NCBI RefSeq assembly: GCF_024198235.1
Contig: NZ_JAKCFB010000015.1
Coordinates: 143,355-207,354 of the forward strand
Direction of reading: 5' to 3'
DNA length: 64,000 nucleotides
Source of the DNA: Myxococcus dinghuensis
GTDB lineage: Bacteria > Myxococcota > Myxococcia > Myxococcales > Myxococcaceae
The notes under the pieces were generated by a model. It saw only the letters and a program-made list of their open reading frames with translations. It did no database searches and had not been told where the DNA came from. A program made the translations under genes and the position numbers. Positions 16,831-28,256 of this stretch are shown here, in pieces (the stretch's first letter is position 1; each line of letters opens with the position of its first letter).

Positions 16831-17172
16831 TCAGCCCTCCGCCTTCTCCTTGCGGGAGAACGGCATCAGCAGCCGCTCCACCGGGCGGCCCTGCAGCAGG
16901 TGCTCCTCGACGATTTCGGGGACGTCCTCCACCTTCACTCCGCCGTACCAGGTGCCCTCCGGGTAGACGACCACGGAGACGCCGAAGGCGCAGGTGTCGA
17001 GGCACCCCGCGGCATTCGCCCGCATCCGCCCCTTCACGCCCCGCTTGTCCAGCTCCGCCTTGAACGCGGCGCGGACCTCCTCGGCCCCCTTGGTGGCGCA
17101 GCACCCCTTGGGGTGGCCGTCGGGACGCCGGTTGGTGCACACGAAGACATGACGCTGGAACGGAGGAGGCAT
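16831..17172 (-). CDS. Thioredoxin-like [2Fe-2S] ferredoxin
   Basis: 113 residues. Four conserved Cys fit the thioredoxin-fold ferredoxin pattern: C12 (FVCTNRR), C24 or C25 (PKGCCATKG), C57 and C61 (NAAGCLDTCAFGV), followed by VVVYPEGTWYGGV typical of the family. This is the same fold as the NuoE C-terminal domain and Shethna-type proteins. It is a probable cytoplasmic electron carrier; partner unknown. The ATG at 17172 is preceded by AGGCGGAG. It is transcribed divergently from nrdJ, and the 622-base gap holds several palindromes. Pairing of a small ferredoxin next to class II ribonucleotide reductase may be chance. Confidence 0.85.
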   Translation of the reverse strand: MPPPFQRHVFVCTNRRPDGHPKGCCATKGAEEVRAAFKAELDKRGVKGRMRANAAGCLDTCAFGVSVVVYPEGTWYGGVKVEDVPEIVEEHLLQGRPVERLLMPFSRKEKAEG

Positions 17173-17323
17173 GCTCCGCCTCCTAACGCGGCCGGGGACT
17201 GAAATCGACGACCCAGGGGGCCTCGCGACGCCCCGTGTGTCCACCCCGACGGCCAGGCGTGCCGCCGAACAGGCCTGTAGCGCCCGCCCCTGGACAGGCG
17301 CAACTCCCGTGCAAAGACTTTCA

Positions 17324-17355
17324 GCAAACGTCCCCCAGTGATCACGCTCGTTTGC
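17324..17355. promoter_or_regulatory. Inverted repeat GCAAACG-N18-CGTTTGC
   Basis: Perfect 7-base arms at 17324-17330 and 17349-17355 enclose a GTGATCAC palindrome (17338-17345). It is about 150 bases before the ferredoxin start and about 440 before nrdJ. Candidate operator; no regulator known. Confidence 0.3.
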
Positions 17356-17507
17356 ATCGGAGTGACGATACATGGCTCGCCACCTGTTACCCGTCGAAGT
17401 AGCGCCCCGATTGCCATGGCGCCGGACAGGTTCTAGATCGTCGGATCCCGGCTGACGGTGCTACAGGCCGCTACGTCTTCCGCTCGTCCGGACGCCTGGG
17501 CGCGCCA

Positions 17508-17554
17508 CCCCATTTGATAGTGTGTACGACAACTCCCAACACTATTAGTGGGGT
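17508..17554 (+). promoter_or_regulatory. Candidate NrdR box pair upstream of nrdJ
   Basis: Two 16-base sites, 17508-17523 (ending TTGATAGTGT) and 17539-17554 (beginning ACACTATTAGTG), each match the NrdR consensus ACACWATATMTWGTGT at about 11 of 16 positions. Their starts are exactly 31 bases apart, the spacing known for NrdR tandem boxes. ATAGTGT and ACACTAT form perfect inverted half-sites. NrdR represses ribonucleotide reductase genes, which fits nrdJ downstream. Confidence 0.5.
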
Positions 17555-17747
17555 CATCACGTTCTTGCGTAGCCGTGACGGTGATCGTATGGATCCACCC
17601 CGCCCGGTCGCTGGCCGGGCGTCTTCCACGACAACAGTGCGGGCTTCCAGGCCCTCGACCGAGCGCTGGGCTCCCAGGATTCGGAATGTCTCTCGTGTGT
17701 CGAACGGGCCACGAGCGATCCTCCGGATCTCGGGTGCTTAGCGTTTC

Positions 17748-17759
17748 GCAAAATTTTGC
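17748..17759. promoter_or_regulatory. AT palindrome GCAAAATTTTGC
   Basis: A perfect 12-base palindrome 35 bases before the nrdJ start codon, within the leader. Such an A/T run is rare in this GC-rich window. It may be an operator or part of a promoter; the binder is unknown. Confidence 0.35.
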
Positions 17760-17794
17760 ATTCCAACCCAGAGTGAACCCCGGAGGGTGGCGAC

Positions 17795-20584
<2,790 letters not shown>

Positions 20585-20611
20585 GTCCCCGCTCGACCTG
20601 ACGCGGTGAGC

Positions 20612-20645
20612 AAGGGCTCCGGAGCCACATGGTTCCGGGGCCCTT
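20612..20645. terminator. 15-bp hairpin between convergent nrdJ and the MshEN protein gene
   Basis: Arms 20612-20626 and 20631-20645 pair along 15 positions (two G-T) around an ACAT loop. It lies 28 bases after nrdJ and 49 bases from the stop of the opposing gene. There is no U tract, so it is a probable bidirectional, possibly factor-dependent, terminator. Confidence 0.55.
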
Positions 20646-20693
20646 CGTCGTAGCGGAGGCCTCGTCGAGGCCCCCTGAGACTGCTCGTCGGCC

Positions 20694-23600
20694 TCAGTCC
20701 GCGCGAGACGCGGGCAGCCGGTCGTAGGTCTCGGCGGCCTTCACCGCCACGCGGGTGAGCTCATCGAACGCCGTCTCCCCCATCGGCTCCACGCCCGGGT
20801 CCGCGACGACGAAGGCGACGGGCCGCCCACGCGCGCGGATGGGGACGACCACGAGCCGCGAGGACGGACCGCCCAGCGACGAGAAGATGGCCTCGTCCTG
20901 GGCGCAAGCGGGCGCGTCGAAGCGGCTGGGCCCCGGGCTGCCCAGCGAGGACATGAGCAGCGACGGCCCCTCGAGGTCCACCTTGAGGGCGGAGACCGCC
21001 GGGCTGTCACTTCCCGGTCCCCAGGCGTGCCCCACCCGCACGAGGCCGAAGCTCTCGCCCAGGAGGAAGGCTCGCTGGAAACGGCCCGCGCAGTAGGCGA
21101 TCAACACCTTGCCGAGCGTGCCCTGCGTCGCGACGTTCTCCAACGCGGACAAGACGTGCTCCACCGTCACCGCGGGGTTGCCCATCTCGGCACTCGTGGC
21201 GGCCGTGGCCGCGGCCAGCAGCGACGTGAGGACCTCCGAGGTCTCCACCGCCTGGGGCTGCCACGGCTGCTGGATGAAGTCCCACGCCGAGGCCAGGGGC
21301 ATGTCGCCCGTCGTCGGCGCCGCGGGCGCTTCGCGCACGAGGGGCCCGTCGATGTCGACGGTGCGATCCGCCCACGTCGTCTCCGGCGAGTGGCCGATGG
21401 GCCCACTGGTGTCCGCCCCCTGCCAGCCCACGAACTCCCACGTCGAGGCCAGTTGCATCGGCGCGTCGTCCGCCGGGGGCAGCTCATCCAGTTCGATGGG
21501 CGCACGCCGAGAGGGGACCACCGGCGCTGGAGCAGACACGGGCGACAGCTCGGTCACGGACAGCGGCGCATCCGTGCTGGAAGCAGCGGACTCGGAGCGC
21601 TCCGGCGACGGCGACTCCGCGCTGACGACCGTCAGGTGTGGCGAGGACTCGCCCCCAGACGCCGGAGCCTCCGCAGGCACGGGGGGGACCGTGGCTCCGG
21701 CGAGTTCGGGCGGACGTTCCGTGGACGCGCCGCTGTCATCCAGGTTCGGCGCGGCTTCGTCACGTGGCGCGGACGCGGACTCGGCGGAAGCCTTCGCATC
21801 GACCGCTGTGTCCGGGGTCTGGGCGGATTCCGTCTGCGCCACGGGTGCGTCGACCGTCACGGGCTGGGGCTCGTCGGTGACGGCCTTTCCCACGAGGCTC
21901 GCCACCGATTCACCATGCGAGGCCAGGAACGTCCCCGCGGCCTCCATCGTGAGCGCCTCGCTCGAGTCGTCCAAGGGAGACGGTCGCGAGTCCGCTGCGT
22001 CCTTGGCCTCGGATGGCGCGGCCTCGACTTGCTCGCTCCCAGGAGCCCGCGCGATGGACCACGCCTCTTCCGTCACGCTCGCACGGGTATCGCTGTCGCG
22101 GGAGTCCCCCACTTCGCCGGAGGGCTTCGGCGTGGGCAGCGCGACCGCCTCCGCCGTGAAACTGAGCGAGGAGATTCCATCATCCGAAGGAGCCTCGGAG
22201 GAGGCACTCCCGGCGAGCGACGCCACCCGGGCTGTGATGCCATCGGACTCGGGGGTTGCATCCACCGCGACATCGCTGTGTTCCGCGGCGGTGACAGGCG
22301 TAGCGGAGGACTCCACCGCTGGAGAGTCACTGACCGCGGACAACGGAGGCTTGGACTGAAGCGATCCAGGCTCCGCCGGACCGGTCGCCGCGACGGTCTC
22401 GCCCACGGTCGAGGGGCTGGCCTCGGAGGCCGAAACGGACTCCACCTCGACAGGAGCCCCCGCTCCCGCTTCCTGTGCCACTTCGCTCGCGGCGCCAATC
22501 GGAGTCGCCTCGAGAACCGACGGAGCGTCTCCAGCCTCCACCTGAGGAGCAGCTCCTTCCTCGACAGCGAGCCGGGGTTGCTCGGGGACCGCGTCTTCAC
22601 GCGCCACGGCGGCATCCCCGAACTTCTCTTCCTCCTGCCCCGCGACCGGGGAAATGGCGGCCACGGCGACGACAGGCTCCGCCTCCGGCGGCGCAGCGCC
22701 GTCGCTCACGACCTCGAGCGGCGCGGTGGGCTCCGACGTTTCATCCTTCCGCTCGGGCGCGGAGACGCGTTCCACCGCAGGGGCCACATCCTCCTCGTGG
22801 CCCTTCTCGGAGGCCCGCTCCAGGTGCTCCGAAATCGGAGCAACCGTGATCGGGGCGTCTTCGACCACCGGGGGTTCGGAGAGCGCGGGCTGCGCGTCGA
22901 TTGACGCCGGAACCGTGCTCGCGACCTCGAGCTCCTCGATTGGCTCAATCGCCTCGGCTGGCGAATCCACCTCTCGTGTCGGAGGTGGAACAGGCGCTCC
23001 AGCCACTTCGACAGGGACGACCGCCGTATCGAGAGAAAGAGCCACGGGCTCAGGCATCGACGGAAGGTCGACGTCCAGCGACGGCGACACCGGCACCATC
23101 TCCGGTTCGACGACTGGTGCGCTCGGGCTCCCCGGGACTGGCACCACTGGGGCACCGCGCATCGGAGGAACGGGCAGCCCTCCTGATGGCGTGTTGCCAC
23201 CTGGCATCGGTCCTGGGACCGGCGGCATCCCTCTGGGCGGCATGTGGCCGGGAGGCGGCGCAACAGGCCCCCCCGGGGGCATCGCACGCGTCATTCCGGG
23301 AGGCTGAGGTGCTCCCATGGGAGGACGAGGAACCGCGCCCGGGGGCCCCATCGGAGGTGGCGGTCGCCCGACGACAGGACCCGGCGGCATCACGCCTTGA
23401 GGACCAGGAACGGCTGGGAGCCCCGTGACCGAAGGAGGCCTCGCGCCAGTCATCCCGGGTGGCACCGGGCCGTGAGGTCCCGGAGCCGGCGGGGGTCGCC
23501 CCATGCCTGGGGCCATGTGCATGCCGGGAGGAATCGGCCCCTGAGGGCCGGGCACGGCGGGAATGCCCGTCGCGGAGGGCGGCCTCCCGCCCTGCATGCC

Positions 23601-25997
23601 TGGAGGGGGTGGGCCACCCACGGAGGGAATCCCCGTAGCGGAGGGAGGTCGTGCCCCCGGAGGCATCATTCCGGGAGGCACACGGCCCTGCGGCCCTGGC
23701 CCCGCGCGCGGCGGCCCGCCCGGAGACATTGCTCCCGCCGGCCCGACACCCGCGATTCCCCCTGGAGGAACCATCCCGGGTCCCTGCCCAGGCGCGGCAA
23801 CACCAGGGTGTCCCGGAGCGACAGGTCCCCCTGTGACCATGGCGGGAGACATCCCCGCTTGCGGTGCACCGGAAGGCGCTGGCGCCATCGGTCCACCCGG
23901 GCCAGCTCGACCACCGGAATTCGGAGACACCGCGCCAGGAGGCGCCGCCTCCACGCTCGGAGCCCCCAAAGGAGGAACACCTGCTCCGTGAATCCCAGAG
24001 GGCACCGGAGCGGGAGGGCTCATCCCTGGCACGCCACTCGATGACGCCTGTGACGGAGCAACGCTCGCGGCGTGCAGCCCCGGAGCACCCGGTGGCGGAA
24101 CACCGCCTGCCCCCTGACTCCCCGGAGCGGGAGGATTCAGCCCTGGCACGCCACTCGATGACACCTGTGTCGGAGCGCCGTTCCCAGCGTTCAGCCCCAG
24201 ACCACCCGCCCCCTGCATCCCCATGGGCACCGGTGCGGAAGAAGGCCCCACAGGCGCCACACCCGAGGCCCCCTGAGGCGGAGCACCGCTCGCGGCGTGC
24301 AGCCCTGGTGGCGTCGACATCGACGGATGAGCCCCCGGAGCAACCGGCATCGGTGCGCCACGCGGCCCCTGCCCCACCGCAGGCACCGGCGTCATGGGAG
24401 GAGGTCTCGCCACTACGCCTGGAGGCCCACCTGCGGAGGAACCGATACCAGCCGGCTGCGCTGCCACCACGGGCGCTGGAGCCCCACCCATCGCTGGCGG
24501 CAGTCCACCCGGAGCAGGCGCGATTCCCGGCCCCGACGGACGCATGCCGCTCGGAGGCATGGCCGCGGCAGGCGGCACGGGCAGCGGCTGTGCCCCCGAC
24601 GGAGTCCCCACCACGGGCGGTTGAGGAGCGGCGGCACCCACCATTCCCGGCGGCTGAGGAGCGGCGGCACTCACCATTCCCGGCGGCACCGGGCCCTGAG
24701 GCGGCGTCCCGCCCATCTTCGCCACGAGGCCTGGAGCAGGAGCCCCGGAGCCCGCAGGGGGACGCCCTCCCACGCCCGTCATGCCTGGAGGAATCGCTCC
24801 CGACGGGGGCAGCACGCCCTCGCCCGTCCCTGGCGGCCTCGGAGCCCCCATGGGCGGCGTTCCGGGTCCCCGTCCCGCCGGAGCAGGCGCATGCGGCGAC
24901 CACTGCCCTTGCGGTTGACGTGACACCAATCCAGGGGGCTGCGAGGGCGATGGCCCCGAGCCATCGACACGCTCCGGCGGTGGCATGCTCGGAGCGGCGC
25001 GCAACGGAGGCACCGGCACGGGAACCTCCTCCACGCCCTCCACCACCTCCTCGGCGTCCATGACCTCGAGTTCCTCGGTGGGCTCGATCTCCTCCGTGGC
25101 TTCGATCTCCTCCTCGGGCTCGATCTCCTCAGCCACCTCCTCCAGGGGAGGCGGAACCATCGCGGCGGGCGCCAGGCGAGGAGGCGCCATCGCCGCGAGT
25201 TTGGGCGGCGCGTCGGGCCGCCCCACGCCTGCGCCACGCCCCACCTGCTGCGGCGGCCCGAGGGGACGCTGCGGGCTCGCAGGCGCGAGGACCGGGGGCC
25301 CCGAAGACTCCGCCACGACCGGAGGCGCGGCCGGCGACCACGGCGCCTCCTCGGCGGGTGCCTCTTCCGCGTCGTCGCTCAGGAACTGCCCCGGCGCCAA
25401 CCCGCCGAACATCCCTTCCGCCCCAGGCTGGGGGCGAACCGGCGCAGGAGGCGGCGCGAGCCCCGGGTCCATGAAGCGACCGCTCGCCGCGGGCGCGGCC
25501 TGCGCCGGCCCCAGGCTCTTCATCTGCGCGCGCTTCGCCGCGACCATCTGCCCGAGGCGCGAGTCGCGGTGGATGCCGTAGCGCTTGGCCTGGTTGCGGA
25601 ACAGCCGGAGCTCGGGAGTGATGTGCGGGATGATCCGCAGGCCGGTGATGAACCCGAGCGCATCCGTGTGCTGGATTTCGAAGGGGCTCGCCATGGCCAC
25701 CTTCAGCCGCCGCCCCTCCTGGGCCAGCGGAAAGGCCAGGTGCTTCTCCGCGAGGGCCGCCGGCAGCAACGTCAGCGTCGCGTCCGTGACCGCATCGAAG
25801 TCCGCGTCCTGGGCGACCGGGAAGCGCGTCTGCTCCCCCAGCACCATGGCGAGGGTGTCGATGTCGAGGATGTCCAGTTCGACGAGGATGGAGCCCAGCC
25901 GCCCGCCGTAGATGAGCTGAGCCTTGAGGGCTTCGTCGAGCTGCGCCTGCGTGATGAGGCCCTTGCGGACCAGGATCGCTCCGAGCTTTTCGGCCAT
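20694..25997 (-). CDS. Giant MshEN-domain protein with Pro/Gly-rich disordered region and GAF-like C-terminus
   Basis: 1767 residues. Residues 1-145 are a GspE/PilB N-terminal (MshEN) domain. The two c-di-GMP-binding 24-mers are visible at K4-Q27 and R33-Q56 with the canonical 5-residue spacer (LIYGG). K4 replaces the usual Arg in the first, and D42 replaces Gly in the second. There is no ATPase domain after it. Residues about 215-1010 are Pro/Gly/Ala/Met-rich with imprecise repeats, then about 1010-1580 is acidic Ser/Ala/Glu/Val-rich and disordered. The last about 150 residues (from EVLTSLLAAATAAT to the end) are folded, with beta strands like a GAF domain (AFLLGESFGLVRVGHAWG, RLVVVPIRARGRPVAFVVAD). 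It is probably a cytoplasmic hub or regulator. The ATG at 25997 starts the MshEN fold; a TACAAT sits just upstream and there is no clear ribosome-binding site. Confidence 0.8.
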   Translation of the reverse strand: MAEKLGAILVRKGLITQAQLDEALKAQLIYGGRLGSILVELDILDIDTLAMVLGEQTRFPVAQDADFDAVTDATLTLLPAALAEKHLAFPLAQEGRRLKVAMASPFEIQHTDALGFITGLRIIPHITPELRLFRNQAKRYGIHRDSRLGQMVAAKRAQMKSLGPAQAAPAASGRFMDPGLAPPPAPVRPQPGAEGMFGGLAPGQFLSDDAEEAPAEEAPWSPAAPPVVAESSGPPVLAPASPQRPLGPPQQVGRGAGVGRPDAPPKLAAMAPPRLAPAAMVPPPLEEVAEEIEPEEEIEATEEIEPTEELEVMDAEEVVEGVEEVPVPVPPLRAAPSMPPPERVDGSGPSPSQPPGLVSRQPQGQWSPHAPAPAGRGPGTPPMGAPRPPGTGEGVLPPSGAIPPGMTGVGGRPPAGSGAPAPGLVAKMGGTPPQGPVPPGMVSAAAPQPPGMVGAAAPQPPVVGTPSGAQPLPVPPAAAMPPSGMRPSGPGIAPAPGGLPPAMGGAPAPVVAAQPAGIGSSAGGPPGVVARPPPMTPVPAVGQGPRGAPMPVAPGAHPSMSTPPGLHAASGAPPQGASGVAPVGPSSAPVPMGMQGAGGLGLNAGNGAPTQVSSSGVPGLNPPAPGSQGAGGVPPPGAPGLHAASVAPSQASSSGVPGMSPPAPVPSGIHGAGVPPLGAPSVEAAPPGAVSPNSGGRAGPGGPMAPAPSGAPQAGMSPAMVTGGPVAPGHPGVAAPGQGPGMVPPGGIAGVGPAGAMSPGGPPRAGPGPQGRVPPGMMPPGARPPSATGIPSVGGPPPPGMQGGRPPSATGIPAVPGPQGPIPPGMHMAPGMGRPPPAPGPHGPVPPGMTGARPPSVTGLPAVPGPQGVMPPGPVVGRPPPPMGPPGAVPRPPMGAPQPPGMTRAMPPGGPVAPPPGHMPPRGMPPVPGPMPGGNTPSGGLPVPPMRGAPVVPVPGSPSAPVVEPEMVPVSPSLDVDLPSMPEPVALSLDTAVVPVEVAGAPVPPPTREVDSPAEAIEPIEELEVASTVPASIDAQPALSEPPVVEDAPITVAPISEHLERASEKGHEEDVAPAVERVSAPERKDETSEPTAPLEVVSDGAAPPEAEPVVAVAAISPVAGQEEEKFGDAAVAREDAVPEQPRLAVEEGAAPQVEAGDAPSVLEATPIGAASEVAQEAGAGAPVEVESVSASEASPSTVGETVAATGPAEPGSLQSKPPLSAVSDSPAVESSATPVTAAEHSDVAVDATPESDGITARVASLAGSASSEAPSDDGISSLSFTAEAVALPTPKPSGEVGDSRDSDTRASVTEEAWSIARAPGSEQVEAAPSEAKDAADSRPSPLDDSSEALTMEAAGTFLASHGESVASLVGKAVTDEPQPVTVDAPVAQTESAQTPDTAVDAKASAESASAPRDEAAPNLDDSGASTERPPELAGATVPPVPAEAPASGGESSPHLTVVSAESPSPERSESAASSTDAPLSVTELSPVSAPAPVVPSRRAPIELDELPPADDAPMQLASTWEFVGWQGADTSGPIGHSPETTWADRTVDIDGPLVREAPAAPTTGDMPLASAWDFIQQPWQPQAVETSEVLTSLLAAATAATSAEMGNPAVTVEHVLSALENVATQGTLGKVLIAYCAGRFQRAFLLGESFGLVRVGHAWGPGSDSPAVSALKVDLEGPSLLMSSLGSPGPSRFDAPACAQDEAIFSSLGGPSSRLVVVPIRARGRPVAFVVADPGVEPMGETAFDELTRVAVKAAETYDRLPASRAD
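23200..24950. repeat. Low-complexity Pro/Gly/Ala/Met coding region with imprecise repeats
   Basis: Within the giant protein, units such as RPPSATGIPAVPGPQG, PIPPGM, SSSGVPGLNPPAP and SSSGVPGMSPPAP recur with small changes. Composition and repeats indicate expansion of an intrinsically disordered linker. Lengths are likely to vary between strains. Confidence 0.6.
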
Positions 25998-26320
25998 GCC
26001 GGCGCGATTGTAGACGGCTTCACGGTCGACGGGACCGGCCTCGGACGCGAGCCCCTCTTTTCGTCCGGGGTGCTCTCGACTCGCACCCCGGTGGGCAGGG
26101 CCAACCGCGCTCGGTGTGAAATCCGGCGACGCCTGCCCCCTCCCCCGGAGCCCCGTTGCGCGGCGACTCGCGAACCTTTCCTCCGACCGAACGCAGACCG
26201 GGGCACACATCCCCCGCTTGATGTAACTCAGTCATCAGGAGCGCCCCGGGCGACTCGGAGACGGAGACCTATAAACACGAGCGCAGCAAGTGCTGCGCAG
26301 TCCCCCTCCGAGGAGAATCG
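25998..26320. other. 323-base divergent intergenic region
   Basis: Separates the giant MshEN gene (minus) from the protease gene (plus). It holds a TACAAT on the minus strand (26012-26007), 9 bases before the MshEN start, and a TATAAA (26270-26275) plus a 5' UTR hairpin (26281-26298) for the protease. Nothing else is recognisable. Confidence 0.5.
26270..26298 (+). promoter_or_regulatory. TATAAA box and 5' UTR hairpin of the protease gene
   Basis: TATAAA at 26270-26275 predicts transcription starting near 26282. The transcript would then begin with a perfect hairpin GCGCAGCA-AG-TGCTGCGC (26281-26298), followed by the ribosome-binding site GAGGAG. A 5'-terminal stem-loop can stabilise mRNA. 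No good -35 is seen, so the promoter may need an activator or another sigma factor. Confidence 0.35.
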
Positions 26321-28237
26321 ATGTCCCCCTCCCAGCTCGTGAGTCTCATGGTCGCGCTGTCGCTCGGCGCACCGGCCGCGAGGGCCGCCGTGCCCGTCTG
26401 CCACGCTCCCCCATCCCCCGCCTCCCAGCGGGCCAGACGGGTGGGCGAGGACGTCCCCCAGCGCTTCGAGACCGCCCCCCCCTATGCCCACGCCCTGGCG
26501 CTGGAGGGGGGGCTGGTCCACACGGACACCCTCCACCACCCGGGCGCGTCCTACATCGCCGCGCACTTCGAGCGGCTGGAGCTGGAGGACGGGGACTTCG
26601 TCGTGGTGCGCTCCCCGGATGGCACCCGCTCGCGGCGCTACGACGCCAGCCCGCCGGGCGCCAGTGACGGGTTCTGGGCCATGCACATCCCCGGGGACAC
26701 CGCCGTCGTCGAGCTGCACCGGTCCGCGAGCCCCGCCCACCTCGGGCGGCACGGCTACAGCATCGACCGCTTCGCGCGCGGCGACTCCAACGCGGAGCTG
26801 CCGCAGGCCGTCGGCTCCAACGAGGCGGTCTGCGGGGCGGACGACACCGACTGGGCCCCGTGCGTCGGCGCCACCCAGCCCGCCCTGTACGCGCGGGCCC
26901 GCTCGGTGGCCCGCCTGCTCATCAACGGCACCACCGCATGCACCGGCTGGCTGGTGGGCAGCCAGGGCCATGTCCTCACCAACCAGCACTGCATCGCCTC
27001 CGCCCAGGACGCGGCCAACACCGACTTCGAGTTCATGGCCGAGGGCTCCGGCTGTGCCGCGAGCTGCGCCAGTTGGATGGGCTGTCCCGGCCACGTCATC
27101 TCCGGCGCCACGCTGGTCCAGGTCGACGCGCCGCGGGACTACGCGCTCGTGAAGCTCCCGGTGAACCCCACCGCCAGCTTCGGCTACCTCCAGCTTCGGG
27201 CCTCGGGCGCCGTGGTGGACGAGCGCATCTACGTGCCGCAGCACCCCGCCGGCTACGGGAAGAAGATCGCCGTGCGCTCCACCGCCAGCGCGGATGCCTC
27301 CGGCTACGCGGAGGTCTTCAGCCTCAACGAGCCCTCCTGCCAGAGCGGCGGCCCCAACGACGTGGGCTACTTCGCCGACACGCAGGGCGGCTCGTCGGGA
27401 GCCCCCGTCATCGCCTACGCGGACCACCTGGTGGTGGCGCTCCACCACTGCGCGGACTGCCCCAACCGGGGCGTCCCCATCCAATCCGTCATCAGCCACC
27501 TAGGCGCGAACCTGCCCCCGTGCGCCCTGCCCGCCGCCGGATGCCCCAACCCCACGGGCAGCGGCGAGCCGCCCCCCAACCCGGCGCCCAACGCCTTCGT
27601 CTTCAACGCCACCAACACCAACAGCGCCCAGCAGAACACCACCAACAAGAAGCTCGTGCTCGGCGCGGGCCAGTCGCTCGCCGTGGGCACCTGCGGCCTC
27701 ACCGGCGCGAAGGTGACGGGCGACACCTTCCTGCGCCTCGTCAACCCCGCGGGTGTCCCGGTCGCGAGCAACGACGACGCGTGTGGTGGACGGGGCTCCA
27801 GCCTCGTGTTCACCGCGCCCTCCACGGGCGAGTACGAGGTCCGTGCCGGCTGCTACTCCAACGCGACCTGCGGCGGCACCGTCGTCTGGCAGCTCACCGG
27901 AGGCCAACAGCCGCCGACGCCCGCCCACGGCACGTTCGCCTTCAGCGTCGTCAACACCAACTTCGCCCAGCAGGCGACGGCGAACCGGGAGCTCACGCTC
28001 TCCGCGGGTCAGGTGCTGACCGTGGGCACGTGCGGCGTGGACGGCGCGAGCTTCACCGGCGACACCTACGTGCGGCTCTTCAGCGGGGGCCTCGAGGTGG
28101 CCTTCAACGACGACGCGTGCAGCGGCCGAGGCTCCAGCATCACCTACTCCGCGCCGGCCTCCGGCAGTGTCCAGGTGCGCATCGGCTGCTACGGCAACAC
28201 CGCGTGCTCCGGCAACGCGGCGTGGACCATCCAGTAG
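26321..28237 (+). CDS. Secreted trypsin-like serine protease with two C-terminal repeats
   Basis: 638 residues. Signal peptide (VSLMVALSLGAPAARA), then a propeptide-like beta region to about residue 170, then a chymotrypsin-fold endopeptidase. The triad is H223 (LTNQHCI), D273 (APRDYALVKL) and S359 (TQGGSSGAPV). This layout and the many Cys pairs resemble lysyl/glutamyl endopeptidase-type enzymes (S1B/S1D). After a Pro-rich linker (about 412-423) come two roughly 100-residue repeats (about 424-525 and 538-638) that share NTNxAQQ, LTVGTCG, DDACxGRGSS and GCY motifs; these are pre-peptidase-like beta-sandwiches. It probably digests prey or matrix protein. The ATG has GAGGAG upstream. It converges with the sugar transferase gene. 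Confidence 0.87.
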   Translation: MSPSQLVSLMVALSLGAPAARAAVPVCHAPPSPASQRARRVGEDVPQRFETAPPYAHALALEGGLVHTDTLHHPGASYIAAHFERLELEDGDFVVVRSPDGTRSRRYDASPPGASDGFWAMHIPGDTAVVELHRSASPAHLGRHGYSIDRFARGDSNAELPQAVGSNEAVCGADDTDWAPCVGATQPALYARARSVARLLINGTTACTGWLVGSQGHVLTNQHCIASAQDAANTDFEFMAEGSGCAASCASWMGCPGHVISGATLVQVDAPRDYALVKLPVNPTASFGYLQLRASGAVVDERIYVPQHPAGYGKKIAVRSTASADASGYAEVFSLNEPSCQSGGPNDVGYFADTQGGSSGAPVIAYADHLVVALHHCADCPNRGVPIQSVISHLGANLPPCALPAAGCPNPTGSGEPPPNPAPNAFVFNATNTNSAQQNTTNKKLVLGAGQSLAVGTCGLTGAKVTGDTFLRLVNPAGVPVASNDDACGGRGSSLVFTAPSTGEYEVRAGCYSNATCGGTVVWQLTGGQQPPTPAHGTFAFSVVNTNFAQQATANRELTLSAGQVLTVGTCGVDGASFTGDTYVRLFSGGLEVAFNDDACSGRGSSITYSAPASGSVQVRIGCYGNTACSGNAAWTIQ

Positions 28238-28256
28238 CGCGCGGGTCGGCGTCCCC

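Larger units (their letters stand above)
17173..17794. other. 622-base divergent intergenic region with several palindromes
   Basis: Locally AT-richer than the rest of the window. It contains an inverted repeat at 17324-17355, a candidate NrdR box pair at 17508-17554, a possible promoter after it (TTGCGT 17565-17570, TATGGA 17588-17593, spacer 17), a GC hairpin at 17601-17621 and an AT palindrome at 17748-17759. I searched it by eye for a cobalamin riboswitch (B12 box) and did not find one. No convincing open reading frame lies here. Confidence 0.6.

Noticed and set aside
17173..17794. Cobalamin riboswitch before nrdJ
   Set aside because: Expected for a B12-dependent enzyme's relatives, but no B12-box sequence or fitting set of helices was found by eye. 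An Infernal search with the Rfam cobalamin model would be decisive.
23200..24950. CRISPR array or mobile repeat
   Set aside because: The repetition is in-frame Pro/Gly coding sequence with irregular units, not equal repeats and spacers.
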